A stretch of DNA of 64,000 nucleotides from Spirosoma sp. KUDC1026 (GCF_013375035.1 NZ_CP056032.1:914001-978000), one strand, 5' to 3'; counted from the stretch's first letter, positions 10,083 through 19,317 are shown. Translations and numbers: made by a program. Notes: generated from the sequence alone by a model not told the origin.

Positions 10083-10215
10083 AAAGCTTGACGGAGTTAA
10101 CTACTGATTAAAAATGTGTCTGCAAATTTACAAGGTCCCCTGATATAAAATAATTATTAAAACGGCTAAGTACAGGTTTTTACGTAACGCAAAACATTCT
10201 TGATTGATGGATACA

Positions 10216-10249
10216 AAAAAAGCGTGGGATCTGCATCCCACGCTTTTTT
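10216..10249 (-). terminator. Rho-independent terminator after the TPR gene
   Basis: A perfect 15-bp stem (10216-10230 with 10235-10249) with loop CTGC and A/T runs on both sides forms a good terminator 15 bases after the stop of the TPR gene. T-runs on both strands could make it bidirectional, but the nearby adk gene points away. Confidence 0.85.
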
Positions 10250-10264
10250 CTTTCTCTTTATGAA

Positions 10265-12019
10265 TTATTTCGTGCTTTTCTTCGCTGCGGTTTTAGGTGC
10301 AGTCTTCGTTGCAGCTTTAGGCGTTGGATCGAGAGCTTCCTTCGCTTGTGCATCGTTAGGGTCGATAGCTAACACTTTCGTTAGATACTCCTTCACTTTA
10401 GCATCGTCTTTGTCGGCTGCGGCATAACCAGCTAACGCTTTGTACGCAGTCACCAAGTAGCGCGAATAGTCAGTTTTGTCTGTCGAATCTTTTGGATTCG
10501 TAGCTTCCTCAATGAATTTCTCATAATAAGGAACAGCTGATTTGTTCGCTAAGGCTTCTGTCCGTGGATAAGCGTAGTAGTTGGACTGAGCACGATAATA
10601 GTAAGCTGCCGGATAGGCTTTACCAGGAATTGCCTCAATGCGTTTTGCAGTTTCTGCGAAAGCTGAGTCAGCACGCAGGTAATACATCTTACGAGTTTCT
10701 GCAATCTGAGCCGAATCCATTGGTGCTGCCGATGAGTCACGACCTACACGTGGAGCATATTGGTAGTTAGCCAGTGCCATGTATAAGAAGTCGTTGTTTT
10801 GTGGCTTATCGTCGTTTTTGATAGCCTTAGCATATGTATCTGCCGCTTTATCGTACTTCTTGATATCGTAATATTTCTGAGCAATCTCCCGATATACGTT
10901 ATCTACCGTATCGAGCGGTGCTGCTTTCTCCAAATAAGCGATCGCAAGCGAATCACCTTCCGGCGTTTTCGTCATACCATAAGCACGGCCCAGGTACTTG
11001 TAATCATCAGCAATCACTTTATTTGGTGCTTCGCCAATGAATTTGTTCAGCGATTCAACCGCTTTTTGTGGTTGTTCCAGACCGTAGTAAGCCCAACCGT
11101 AGATCCGGTCAATGATTGGGTTATTAACTTTCCCCTTCAGTTGGTCCAGATACGTAATTGCTTTCTGATAATCCTGCGCCAGGAAGTAATAACGCGCTAC
11201 GTCCAGCAAACGCTCTGGATCGGTCGTGCCACTTTTCTGTACGTATTTTTCGTAGTTCTCAGAAGCGCCTTTGTAAGCCCGCGAGCTAGCCAGAGCATCG
11301 GCAAAAGCTAGATAAGTGGGTGCAAACTCCGGATCGATCTCGATGGCCTTGGTAAAGAAGTTCTGAGCTTCTTTGTAGTTCTTACCACGCAGATACAGCC
11401 GTCCGATCTTGTAGTCAGCTTCAGCCAGTTTTGGATCGATAGCCAGCGCGTTTTCGTACTTGGTAATAGCGTTACCACCATCATTTTTCAGGAAATAGGC
11501 ATCGCCCATTGCCATTTCAATCTGCGCGTTTTCGTTTTTCTTATCGCGCTCATCAGCGATCGTCAACAACCGAATTGCTTCAGCAGGATCGTTGGTCGAA
11601 TCTGATAGCGTATACATTTCACCGGCACGCAGCAGGACCTCAACGTTTTTATTTTTCGTTTTATCAACTGCCTCGTCGATCAATGTTTTCGCCGTAGCCC
11701 GATCCTTTTTCGCCAGAGCAACCCCAGCAAGACCCACTTTATTCAATTGATCTTTAGAATCAGCAGCCTGACCTTTTTCGAAGGCAGCTTTTGCTTTATC
11801 TAGCTGACCACTTTTCAAATAAGCATAGCCTAAATAAAACTGATTTTCAGCCGAAGGAGAACTAGATGCTAGCTGGGTCAATGTCTGCTCAGCTTTGTTG
11901 AATCGCTCTGCTTCTACGTCCTTCAGGGCCGTAGCCAGATCCTGCGCCCCCACCTGAACGGTAGTAGCGGCACCAAGGAACAGCATGGCTAAGAGCGACT
12001 TATTTTGCTTGTTCATCAT
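10265..12019 (-). CDS. Exported tetratricopeptide-repeat protein
   Basis: The 584 residues begin with a signal peptide (cleavage after VQVGAQ, near residue 25). About ten TPR-like helical pairs follow, with recurring signatures such as AENQFYLGYAYLKSGQLDKA and KLAEADYKIGRLYLRGKNYK. A strongly basic Lys/Ala/Thr tail (last 20 residues) may contact peptidoglycan or nucleic acid. The location is probably periplasmic. It is last in the run ExbB-ExbD-ExbD-TonB-small membrane protein-PstS-like-TPR, although its own putative promoter lies upstream. A scaffold role near the TonB machinery is inference only. Confidence 0.8.
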   Translation of the reverse strand: MMNKQNKSLLAMLFLGAATTVQVGAQDLATALKDVEAERFNKAEQTLTQLASSSPSAENQFYLGYAYLKSGQLDKAKAAFEKGQAADSKDQLNKVGLAGVALAKKDRATAKTLIDEAVDKTKNKNVEVLLRAGEMYTLSDSTNDPAEAIRLLTIADERDKKNENAQIEMAMGDAYFLKNDGGNAITKYENALAIDPKLAEADYKIGRLYLRGKNYKEAQNFFTKAIEIDPEFAPTYLAFADALASSRAYKGASENYEKYVQKSGTTDPERLLDVARYYFLAQDYQKAITYLDQLKGKVNNPIIDRIYGWAYYGLEQPQKAVESLNKFIGEAPNKVIADDYKYLGRAYGMTKTPEGDSLAIAYLEKAAPLDTVDNVYREIAQKYYDIKKYDKAADTYAKAIKNDDKPQNNDFLYMALANYQYAPRVGRDSSAAPMDSAQIAETRKMYYLRADSAFAETAKRIEAIPGKAYPAAYYYRAQSNYYAYPRTEALANKSAVPYYEKFIEEATNPKDSTDKTDYSRYLVTAYKALAGYAAADKDDAKVKEYLTKVLAIDPNDAQAKEALDPTPKAATKTAPKTAAKKSTK

Positions 12020-12069
12020 GTATTTTAGGTTGGAATTATAAAATGGTTTAATGCTTATTTAACAAAGCG

Positions 12070-12098
12070 CAAAACTAAAAAATTGCTTTTAAAGCAAA
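12070..12098 (-). promoter_or_regulatory. Putative promoter of the TPR gene
   Basis: On the minus strand 12077-12070 reads TAGTTTTG (perfect -7 box TAnnTTTG), with TTTG at 12098-12095, spaced 17 rather than 19 bases. The leader would be about 45 bases. It suggests the TPR gene can be transcribed apart from the exb/tonB genes. Confidence 0.45.
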
Positions 12099-12106
12099 AA
12101 AATTAC

Positions 12107-13039
12107 TTAATCTGTAAGCTTTATCTCCCGATTATATGGTATTGTTGGCCAAAGCCCCAATTTATAAATAATCAAAGATCCTGCATCGCGAACAATGTAA
12201 TTGATCAGCCCTCCGCCTAAACCTGGATGTGCTTCCCGGCTTATTATATAAATCGGGCGACGCAAGGGATAGCGCTGCATGCCTAAATCTTCCTGAAACG
12301 GCTGAAAATAATCGTTTCGGCTTGTCGGCTTGTCTTTGCTTGAGACACCCATCACCCGTAGGTTTTTGGCCAATTCGACAGAAAGCGGCTCATCACCATC
12401 GCTAATCCAGTTCACTCCGATAAAACCTAATGCAGTAGGATTTTTACGGACAAAATCGATAACCTCCCGGTTAGAACGAACCGTAAATATCCTCAATTTA
12501 GTCAGGTCTTTCGTCTGGAACGTTTTTAGTATAAACTCCAGATTACTCGAATTGTTATTGTCAAAGACCAGCGTAAGAGCTCCTGTCTGGTTACCACCTT
12601 TCAGCTCAGCCCATGACTTTACACTACCAGTGAATACCTGGCGCAGCTCACTCATAGTAATCAGGCTATCTGTGTTGGCTTTGTTAATAATTAACGCCAC
12701 CCCATCCGTTGCAATCTTTTCTACGTCACCTTCAATCTTTCGTTTATCCAGTACTGATCGTTCACTCGTTGTCAGCTCCCGGGTCGAAAAAACCAGTCGG
12801 GCACTGTCACGAAGCATCATATTGATAGCTTCGGCTTCAGGTTTGTAAACTACATTGAAATGAACTCTCGGATAGATCCCGGCATAAGCCGAGGTTAGCT
12901 GTGTGACGAGTGGCCGGAAAGATTCATCGGCAGCTACTGTGATTGTCCCCTGCGATGGACTATCCAGGGGTGGTTTTCCGTTTCCGCAGCCAAATAGCGC
13001 AAAGGCAATGCCACCAAGTACTAATGTTTTAGCGATCAT
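12107..13039 (-). CDS. PstS-like phosphate/anion-binding lipoprotein
   Basis: Starting at the ATG at 13037-13039, it has a lipoprotein signal peptide (IAFALFGCG, Cys at about residue 18). It then has a type-2 periplasmic binding fold of the PstS family: GTITVAADESFRPLV at the start of lobe 1 and GFIGVNWISDGD in lobe 2. The frame is open 14 codons further upstream, but that form has no clean signal peptide. The start overlaps the end of the preceding small gene by 11 bases, so the two are probably translationally coupled. No pst transport genes are nearby. In this position, after TonB/ExbBD, it more likely serves sensing or outer-membrane uptake than an ABC transporter; that is inference. Confidence 0.78.
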   Translation of the reverse strand: MIAKTLVLGGIAFALFGCGNGKPPLDSPSQGTITVAADESFRPLVTQLTSAYAGIYPRVHFNVVYKPEAEAINMMLRDSARLVFSTRELTTSERSVLDKRKIEGDVEKIATDGVALIINKANTDSLITMSELRQVFTGSVKSWAELKGGNQTGALTLVFDNNNSSNLEFILKTFQTKDLTKLRIFTVRSNREVIDFVRKNPTALGFIGVNWISDGDEPLSVELAKNLRVMGVSSKDKPTSRNDYFQPFQEDLGMQRYPLRRPIYIISREAHPGLGGGLINYIVRDAGSLIIYKLGLWPTIPYNREIKLTD

Positions 13040-13247
13040 CTCTGAAAGTTTTGTAAGCCCGATATGCTCTGAAACTTCCATACACTAATAGCAACACCGC
13101 TAACCCATAACGAATATAAGGGTTGGGTAAAAGGCTAAAAGACTGAGAGGAGGCAATCAGTCCGATGCCTCCTCCCAAGTATGCCATTGAAGCCAGCACT
13201 GATAGATACAGTGTCAACTGCTCTGGGCCTCGACTTTGTCTACGCAT
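13029..13247 (-). CDS. Small two-helix membrane protein
   Basis: The 72-residue protein has two hydrophobic segments (about residues 13-33 and 45-60) and a basic tail (FRAYRAYKTFRDDR). I do not recognise a family. It lies six bases after tonB and overlaps the PstS-like gene by 11 bases, so it is very probably a real operon member. The overlaps are the main support. Confidence 0.7.
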   Translation of the reverse strand: MRRQSRGPEQLTLYLSVLASMAYLGGGIGLIASSQSFSLLPNPYIRYGLAVLLLVYGSFRAYRAYKTFRDDR

Positions 13248-13253
13248 AAAAGA

Positions 13254-14081
13254 CTATTCCAGCGTAAAATTGATCGGTAGGTTGTATTTAACCCGGACTG
13301 GCCGTCCTGACTGTTTACCTGGCCGCCACTTTGGCATCGCTTTAATTACACGGATAGCTTCTTCATCAGTACCGAAGCCTAAGCCTTTCAGCACGGCTAC
13401 ATCCTGAATACTACCGTCCGTATTAACAACGAAGCTTACGAATACGCGACCTGCTACGTTAGCGCGCTGAGCGGCTGCTGGATAGCGCAGGTTTTTGCTC
13501 AGATACTGACCGAGTGCGGCCATACCACCGTTGAATTCTGGCTGTTGCTCTACCACGGTGAAGACTTGCTCTTCTTTCGGAGCGGCTTCGACAGCTACCT
13601 CAACGCGGGTTGGGGCGGCTGTGGCTTCTGGGGCGGCAATTACCTCTTCGGCGTTTGGATCACCAACCTGGGTTTTTTCGGCAGCTACTGCTTCCTTCAG
13701 TTCCTCTACGGCTGGTGGTGGCGTCTCTTCGGGTACCTCCTGATCTGGTTTTACTTCAGGCGGAAGGAATTTCACCGTGTTCACCTTCGGTACTTCAACC
13801 GGTGGTGGTGGTGGCGGTGGCGGTTCGTTTGGATCGATTGGTGGAGGTGGTGGCAGGTTTACCAGGTTTACCTCTACCATTGCCTGTTCGTCTTCTTCTG
13901 GAGCAAGCGCGGTAATGATGGTTGGGGTCAGTACGCCCAGAACAAATATGGCACCACCGATCAAAAGAGCACGGGTGACAATTTTGGGGTACTCGGTCCG
14001 CAACGCATAAGCACCGTATGCTTTGTTCCGGTTCGCAAACACGATATCATCGAGTGTTGCGTCTTTTGGAGTTTCTGCCAT
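13254..14081 (-). CDS. tonB: TonB-family energy transducer
   Basis: It carries proton-motive energy from ExbBD to outer-membrane receptors. The 275 residues comprise a short cytoplasmic N-terminus (FANRNKAYGAYALR, typical of Bacteroidota TonB), one transmembrane helix at about 34-57, and a proline-rich spacer with runs of up to eight Pro (about 75-125). An Ala/Glu-rich stretch and a C-terminal TonB domain follow (NLRYPAAAQRANVAGRVFVSF onward), ending PINFTLE. It lies six bases downstream of the second exbD. The several TonB-dependent receptors in this window are plausible clients. Confidence 0.93.
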   Translation of the reverse strand: MAETPKDATLDDIVFANRNKAYGAYALRTEYPKIVTRALLIGGAIFVLGVLTPTIITALAPEEDEQAMVEVNLVNLPPPPPIDPNEPPPPPPPPVEVPKVNTVKFLPPEVKPDQEVPEETPPPAVEELKEAVAAEKTQVGDPNAEEVIAAPEATAAPTRVEVAVEAAPKEEQVFTVVEQQPEFNGGMAALGQYLSKNLRYPAAAQRANVAGRVFVSFVVNTDGSIQDVAVLKGLGFGTDEEAIRVIKAMPKWRPGKQSGRPVRVKYNLPINFTLE

Positions 14082-14087
14082 GGTGTT

Positions 14088-14624
14088 TTATACGTCTAAT
14101 TTGGCTTTGTCTTTCAGAAGTTTTACTTCTTCCGGGGTGAGTTGATCTACCAGTGCGTAACGTTTGGTTTTTGTGATAGCCATTTCGTCCAGCACGTCAA
14201 CCATATTCTTGTAGGTCGACAGTTTTGTTGGCTTGATAACAACTACGAATTTGTCGGCGGGAACCTTGCGGGCATTTTCCTGAATAGCCTGACGGAATTC
14301 GTAACCATATCCTACCGTTTTAACCTCCGGATCTTCGTTGGCGGCCTTCCCAAAAATGTAGTGGGCCTTGTTGTCGTCTCCCAGAAACACCGTCATTACG
14401 TTCGATGCTTTGATGGGTTCTGTTTCTTCCTGCTTTGTTTTGTCCGGCACGTTGAGCGTCATCGAAGATGGTTTGCTCAGGGTGGTAGCCAGAATGAAGA
14501 AGGTGATGAGAAGGAATCCGAGGTCCACCATGGGCGTCATGTCGACGCGGGTAGACGCTTTCTTGGACCGTACCTTACCACCATCATGCTTGCCACCACC
14601 ACCACCGGTGTTAATTTCTGCCAT
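14088..14624 (-). CDS. exbD: ExbD/TolR biopolymer transport protein (second copy)
   Basis: A 178-residue ExbD family member. The N-terminus is glycine/basic-rich, with the membrane anchor and channel motif at about residues 27-50 (RVDMTPMVDLGFLLITFF, including the conserved Asp). A periplasmic domain follows. It should form the proton channel with ExbB. It lies 49 bases after the other exbD and six bases before tonB. Confidence 0.92.
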   Translation of the reverse strand: MAEINTGGGGGKHDGGKVRSKKASTRVDMTPMVDLGFLLITFFILATTLSKPSSMTLNVPDKTKQEETEPIKASNVMTVFLGDDNKAHYIFGKAANEDPEVKTVGYGYEFRQAIQENARKVPADKFVVVIKPTKLSTYKNMVDVLDEMAITKTKRYALVDQLTPEEVKLLKDKAKLDV

Positions 14625-14673
14625 GGCTTTTTTGGTTTAGCTTTAATTACGATAACGCAATTAAAGTTGTTGG

Positions 14674-15300
14674 TTAGTCAGCTTTCCAGCCAGCTGGCGG
14701 AGCTTCCGTGCCAGTGATGAGGTTGAACTTGTTGATGTTCTGCGCCTGAAGCGTAGCCAGCACGTTCTTGAATTCCGGGAATTTAGCCAGATTATCGCCT
14801 TTCAGAGCAATACGCAGACCGGTGTTAGCCTTCCGGGAATTAAATACCCAATCCTTAAGCTCGTTGGTAGCGCCTGCTCCTGTCGAATCTGTGGGGATAC
14901 CTGGCTGTTTTACCTGTGCCCGTTGAGCTTCAGGTAACTCCAGATAAGATTTTAACTGGTTAATGGGCAGACCAAAATTTGACATTAACGAGAACTCTTT
15001 CTTTTCCTTATCGGTGAAAGTGAGTCCTTTCGCTGCTGATATGTTGTCTAGCATCGCGATACGGTCCTGAGGACTATCAACGCCAAAATAAACTTTTCCG
15101 TCTTTGCCCAGACCAATGGTCATTATGTCCTTATCGGGAACCTTGATACCGGAGATTGACGACGGCGTTTCAATTGATGCGGCATCCTGCGATCTAAACT
15201 GAGCGGTTAGAATAAAGAATGTCAGCAACAGGAACGCTACGTCAGTCATCGCGGTCATGTCCACCGAGGAACTGGCGCGCTTTACTTTAACTGCGGGCAT
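14674..15300 (-). CDS. exbD: ExbD/TolR biopolymer transport protein (first copy)
   Basis: The 208 residues have the family motif SVDMTAMTDVAFLLLTFF at about 12-29, with the channel Asp, and a longer periplasmic domain than the next gene. Two different ExbD proteins in a row are usual in Bacteroidota and may form a heterodimer within the ExbB pentamer. It lies 67 bases after exbB. Confidence 0.92.
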   Translation of the reverse strand: MPAVKVKRASSSVDMTAMTDVAFLLLTFFILTAQFRSQDAASIETPSSISGIKVPDKDIMTIGLGKDGKVYFGVDSPQDRIAMLDNISAAKGLTFTDKEKKEFSLMSNFGLPINQLKSYLELPEAQRAQVKQPGIPTDSTGAGATNELKDWVFNSRKANTGLRIALKGDNLAKFPEFKNVLATLQAQNINKFNLITGTEAPPAGWKAD

Positions 15301-15367
15301 GAGAGTGTCTGTTTCTGCCTGCCCAATTCGGGAACTGGGCAGGCTGGTTTGTCAACTAAAAGAAATC

Positions 15368-16201
15368 TTAGTAATGAGCAGCAAAATTCTGCTGGATGCT
15401 CAGACCGATTTCGTCGATGTTGTACGTCAGAACGTCAATCCGGCTGGTAAAGTAGCTATACATGATCGTAGCGATAGCAGCTGTACCGATACCCAGAGCC
15501 GTGTTTACAAGGGCCTCAGAGATACCCGTCGACAGAGCACCGGTGTCAGGCTGACCACCAGCACCCATGGCTGCGAAAGCGCGGATCATACCAAGTACCG
15601 TACCTAACAGAGCAATCAGCGTAGATACCGAAGCCAGCGTAGCGATGATCGTCAGGTTTTTTTCCAGCATTGGAAGTTCCAGCGTCGTTGCTTCTTCTAC
15701 TTCTTTTTGCAGAGCAACCAACTTTTGTTCTTTGCTCAGCTCAGTGTCGGTCGACAGTTGTTGGTATTTTACCAGCGCCGTTTTCACAACGTTACCAATC
15801 GAACCTTTCTGACGATCGCACTCCTGAATAGCACCAGCTACGTCGTTTTTGTCAAGTTGGCTTTTTACTTTCCGAACGAAATCATCGATCGAACCCGAAC
15901 CGTTTGCGCGGCCGATGGTGATAAAACGCTCAATCGAGAAGACCAGTACCGTCAGGAAACAGGTGAAAAGGATAGGTACGATAAAGCCACCTTTGTAAAC
16001 GGTACCAAAATAATCACCTGGCAATGGCTCTTTCGTGTTGTCACCGTCCTGGAAGTGGCTGGCATCACCGAAAACGAACAGATAGGTCAGAATACCAATC
16101 AACAAAAGGACTGGAATCGTGAACGCTGGATTCAGACCGCTCGACTTCTTTTTTGGTGCCGCTGCTTTGGCCGGTGCTGGAGAAGGAGTTTGTGTTTTCA
16201 T
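15368..16201 (-). CDS. exbB: ExbB/TolQ/MotA proton channel protein
   Basis: A 277-residue inner-membrane protein. It has an N-terminal helix at about 27-46, a second at about 73-92 (VPILFTCFLTVLVFSIERFI) and two helices in the C-terminal third (LTIIATLASVSTLIALLGTVLGM and the segment near LVNTALGIGTAAIATI), the MotA_ExbB domain. It energises TonB using the proton gradient. It is first in the operon exbB-exbD-exbD-tonB; a putative promoter lies at 16319-16348. Confidence 0.94.
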   Translation of the reverse strand: MKTQTPSPAPAKAAAPKKKSSGLNPAFTIPVLLLIGILTYLFVFGDASHFQDGDNTKEPLPGDYFGTVYKGGFIVPILFTCFLTVLVFSIERFITIGRANGSGSIDDFVRKVKSQLDKNDVAGAIQECDRQKGSIGNVVKTALVKYQQLSTDTELSKEQKLVALQKEVEEATTLELPMLEKNLTIIATLASVSTLIALLGTVLGMIRAFAAMGAGGQPDTGALSTGISEALVNTALGIGTAAIATIMYSYFTSRIDVLTYNIDEIGLSIQQNFAAHY

Positions 16202-16720
16202 TGGAACTGGACTGTAGGGTTAAATTGAAAGTTGGTTTGCTCGGTAAAAAAAGCGAAAAAATTAGACTGTTTCAGATTGCCCAGTTAAAAAATTAACTAA
16301 AACAATCCGAAGCCTCCACAAAAATAGGCTTTTTTAGAAGAAAACAACGCAAACACGTAAACCAAACTTTTTCTTTTAATGGAAGTACACCAATAAATAA
16401 TAGAACAAATCTGATTTTACTCATTTGTGTGGGAGCTAACCTTTCTGCGGCTAAGATGCTGTTTTTCAGTAAATCGACAGTCCACTCGTTCGTTCACACA
16501 AAACATGAAAATAGCAAGGGTGGGGCTTTGTTCATAAAATAATTGTTAAATGATGCTTAGTTGACGTATTCTCTTTGAAAGATCTTCATTGGTAAGATGC
16601 GTCCACCCCCTAAATTGCACACCACTCCCTGAAAAATAGTAAAAATTCTGCTAGATACCCTGATAGATAGGCTGCAAAGAAGCCCGCAGGAGGTCGCTCG
16701 GTCGTCGTCAAGACAATAAA
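16202..16720. other. Intergenic region upstream of exbB
   Basis: No convincing gene. It holds the putative exbB promoter (16319-16348) and otherwise A+T-rich, unstructured sequence up to the tRNA-Pro terminator. No riboswitch was recognised. Confidence 0.6.
16319..16348 (-). promoter_or_regulatory. Putative promoter of the exbB-tonB operon
   Basis: The minus strand 16326-16319 reads TATTTTTG (perfect TAnnTTTG). GTTG at 16348-16345 supplies a TTG core with 18-base spacing. The leader would be about 110 bases. Confidence 0.5.
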
Positions 16721-16749
16721 AAAACCGTCAGATGAATTCTGACGGTTTT
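16721..16749 (-). terminator. Terminator of tRNA-Pro
   Basis: A perfect 12-bp stem (16721-16732 with 16738-16749) with a five-base loop is followed on the minus strand by a run of T. It lies immediately 3' of the tRNA. Confidence 0.85.
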
Positions 16750-16752
16750 AAG

Positions 16753-16826
16753 TCGGGAAGGCGGGATTCGAACCCACGACCTCTTGCACCCCATGCAAGC
16801 ACGCTACCGGACTGCGCTACATCCCG
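16753..16826 (-). tRNA. tRNA-Pro (anticodon GGG)
   Basis: A 74-base cloverleaf reads on the minus strand. Its acceptor is CGGGATG/CTTCCCG with discriminator A. The D arm is GCGC/GCGT, and the anticodon stem CTTGC/GCAAG has loop ATGGGGT, hence anticodon GGG. The T arm is GTGGG-TTCGAAT-CCCGC. CCA is not encoded. One oddity is that the sixth acceptor pair is U-U (positions 6 and 67). Confidence 0.95.
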
Positions 16827-16867
16827 AATGGGATTGCAAAAGTAAGTGTCTTTATTGACAAATAGAA

Positions 16868-16906
16868 AAAAGGAGCCGGAAAATAGTTGATTCTCCGGCT
16901 CCTTTT
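16868..16906 (-). terminator. Terminator after the M1 peptidase genes
   Basis: A 13-bp stem (16868-16880 with 16894-16906, core GGAGCCGG) with a 13-base loop and a T-run on the minus strand lies just after the stop at 16912. Confidence 0.75.
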
Positions 16907-16911
16907 CTGAT

Positions 16912-19317
16912 TTATTTTTTGTTGCCACTACCCTGCGTTGCTGGTGGCTGCGCGGGACGGCTTTGCTGCATTGGGTTCTGGGTTGCTCCCCCAAAACGCT
17001 GCTGCTGCTTAAACAACTGGAAACGAGTTGGCTGACTTACTCGTGGGAACGAGTTATTGCCGGCATCAATATCTGCGATTTCGTAGAAAGGGTCCAGTGT
17101 CCATTGGGTTACTTTCTTGTTCGTAACTATTACTTTATTAATAGCTACGTCGTTGAAGCGCCAGATCTCGGCCGGGAAACGGGCTACTGAGTCGGTACCG
17201 TCTTCAAACTGCATCCGAACGATAACTGGCATCGGTACACCCCCCTTATTTTTCAGCGACAGCGTATAGAAATTATTCTGGTCGGCTGTTTCAATGGCTT
17301 TACGTTCTGATTCACTTAGTGTGGCCAGGTAATCCTGGTATTTTTTACGGTCTGAATCGGTGACGGCGTATGGGTCATAGCTATTATAGAAATCACGCAT
17401 GCTCGAATCCACCGCAACGACACTTTCTGCCTGAGTAGCTGCGTCACGCTGCTTAGCAATGGTACCTGCCTTACGTTTGGCTTCGGCGCGGGCTGCGGCT
17501 TTTGTCAATTCCGGATTGCCGGAATCGACCTGATACCAGCTTACTTCGGCGAGTTCCTGATCAACTGGCTCAACACCATAGAACCAGCCTTTCCAGAACC
17601 AATCGAGGTCAACGCCGGATGCGTCTTCCAGGGTGCGGAAAAAATCAGCGGGTTCGGGGGACTTGAAGGCCCAGCGACGAGCGTACTCTTTAAAAGCATA
17701 GTCAAAGAGCTCACGCCCCATCACGGTTTCGCGCAGGATGTTCAGTGCCGTAGCGGGCTTGGCATAGGCATTGGCGCCCAGATTGATAACGTTATCCGAC
17801 GAAGTCATAATTGGTGACAATACCGATTTGTCGGATTTCATATAATCCGTAATGTATTGCGGTTCACCCCGACGGCTCGGGAAATTGTAATCCCACTCTT
17901 TCTCGGCCAGGTACTGGCAAAAGGTGTTTAGTCCTTCGTCCATCCAGGTCCATTGCCGCTCATCAGAGTTAACAATCATCGGGAAGAAGTTATGCCCAAC
18001 CTCGTGAATGATGACGCCAATCATTCCCGCTTTGGTGCTCTCCGAATAGGTACCATCTGCTTCCGGGCGACCACCGTTGAAGGAGATCATTGGGTATTCC
18101 ATACCACCACCGGCCGTAGCATGGCAGGAAATAGCCACTGGGTACGGGTATTTGATGGTCCGGTTGCCATACGATTTCAGCGTATGCTCAACGACACGCG
18201 TCGAATATTGACCCCACAATGGATTTCCTTCTTTGGCATAGAATGACATTGACCAGATTTTGTGTCCATCACCGTATACATCGGTCTGCATGGCGTCCCA
18301 GATGAACCGACGGCTGCTGGCGAATGCAAAGTCACGCACGTTCGAGGCTGTATAGACCCAGGTTTTCTTGCCTACTTTATCGGTTGGCTTGGTTTTCAGC
18401 GCGGCCTCTGCTTCATCCTGCGTAACGATAACAACCGGAGTTTTGGATGTCGCAGCCTGCGCCATCCGTTTTTGCTGCGTAGCTGAAAGCACCTGCTTAT
18501 AGTTTTGACACTCACCCGTTGCACCCACTACGTGGTCACTCGGGGCGGTGATAGCTACTTTGTAGTTACCGAAAATCAGTGTGAATTCACCCTGTCCCAG
18601 GAACTGCTTGTTCTGCCAGCCATTCACATCATTGTAGGCACACAACCGGGGAAACCAGTGTGCAATAAAGTAGTTATAGTTGCCATCTTTAGCAAAATAC
18701 TCCATACCGCTACGACCGTAGTATTCGGTTACAAAGTAGTTCCAGTCTACATTAAATGAATAGCTGCCGCCGGGTTTCAGACCTGTTGGCAGATCGACGC
18801 GCATCATCGTCTGGTTGATGGTATACGGCAGGGCTTTTCCTGATTTCGCGTCTTTGATCGAGGTAATGGTATAGCCGAATTTGTCGGACGCCTGCTGCTG
18901 GCTGCGCTCCCGAACGGAGGTTAGGTTCTGCAGAGCGTTAAAGCTCATACCGCTCTCGTTGATGGTACCAGTCCGCGTAATGCTCCCCGTCGACCCCTTA
19001 GCAAACAGGTTCTGATCGAGTTGAAGCCAGATGTACTTTAACTCATCGGTTGAGTTGTTGTGGTACGTAACGGTTTCTGTACCAATGATTTTCTGATTCG
19101 CGTCGTCCAGTTCGACTTTGATGTCGTAATCGGCCCGGTTCTGAAAATAATCCTTTCCGGGCGCCCCCGCAGCCGTGCGGAACGTATTTGGCGTTGGCAG
19201 CGTGGGGCCTAGCTGTTCAAAGCGGGTATTGGCATTCTGGGTTGGTGCCGCTGGTCGCTGGGCCAGTAAAGCGGCCGACCATAGGGTCAGACCAGCCAGT
19301 AACACTATTTTTCTCAT
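16912..19317 (-). CDS. M1-family zinc metallopeptidase, copy A
   Basis: An 801-residue exported peptidase. It has a signal peptide (residues 1-19, ending ALLAQ), an N-terminal beta-saddle domain, and a GGGMEYP exopeptidase-like motif. The gluzincin site has zinc ligands His438 and His442 of HEVGH and Glu461 of WMDEG, with 18 residues between, as in M1. A helical region (YNSYDPYAVTDSDRKKYQ) and a basic Gln/Pro-rich tail follow. It probably degrades peptides in the periplasm or at the cell surface. It is a tandem paralogue of the gene 24 bases upstream; part of the catalytic-domain DNA is nearly identical between them. It ends at a terminator. Confidence 0.92.
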   Translation of the reverse strand: MRKIVLLAGLTLWSAALLAQRPAAPTQNANTRFEQLGPTLPTPNTFRTAAGAPGKDYFQNRADYDIKVELDDANQKIIGTETVTYHNNSTDELKYIWLQLDQNLFAKGSTGSITRTGTINESGMSFNALQNLTSVRERSQQQASDKFGYTITSIKDAKSGKALPYTINQTMMRVDLPTGLKPGGSYSFNVDWNYFVTEYYGRSGMEYFAKDGNYNYFIAHWFPRLCAYNDVNGWQNKQFLGQGEFTLIFGNYKVAITAPSDHVVGATGECQNYKQVLSATQQKRMAQAATSKTPVVIVTQDEAEAALKTKPTDKVGKKTWVYTASNVRDFAFASSRRFIWDAMQTDVYGDGHKIWSMSFYAKEGNPLWGQYSTRVVEHTLKSYGNRTIKYPYPVAISCHATAGGGMEYPMISFNGGRPEADGTYSESTKAGMIGVIIHEVGHNFFPMIVNSDERQWTWMDEGLNTFCQYLAEKEWDYNFPSRRGEPQYITDYMKSDKSVLSPIMTSSDNVINLGANAYAKPATALNILRETVMGRELFDYAFKEYARRWAFKSPEPADFFRTLEDASGVDLDWFWKGWFYGVEPVDQELAEVSWYQVDSGNPELTKAAARAEAKRKAGTIAKQRDAATQAESVVAVDSSMRDFYNSYDPYAVTDSDRKKYQDYLATLSESERKAIETADQNNFYTLSLKNKGGVPMPVIVRMQFEDGTDSVARFPAEIWRFNDVAINKVIVTNKKVTQWTLDPFYEIADIDAGNNSFPRVSQPTRFQLFKQQQRFGGATQNPMQQSRPAQPPATQGSGNKK

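Noticed and set aside
13545..14099. 184-codon plus-strand frame opposite tonB
   Set aside because: Trp/Phe/Arg-rich translation is the mirror of the proline-rich spacer of TonB; no protein-like features.
16728..16994. Open frame of 88 codons on the minus strand
   Set aside because: It runs through the tRNA-Pro gene, its terminator and the terminator of the M1 gene; chance frame.
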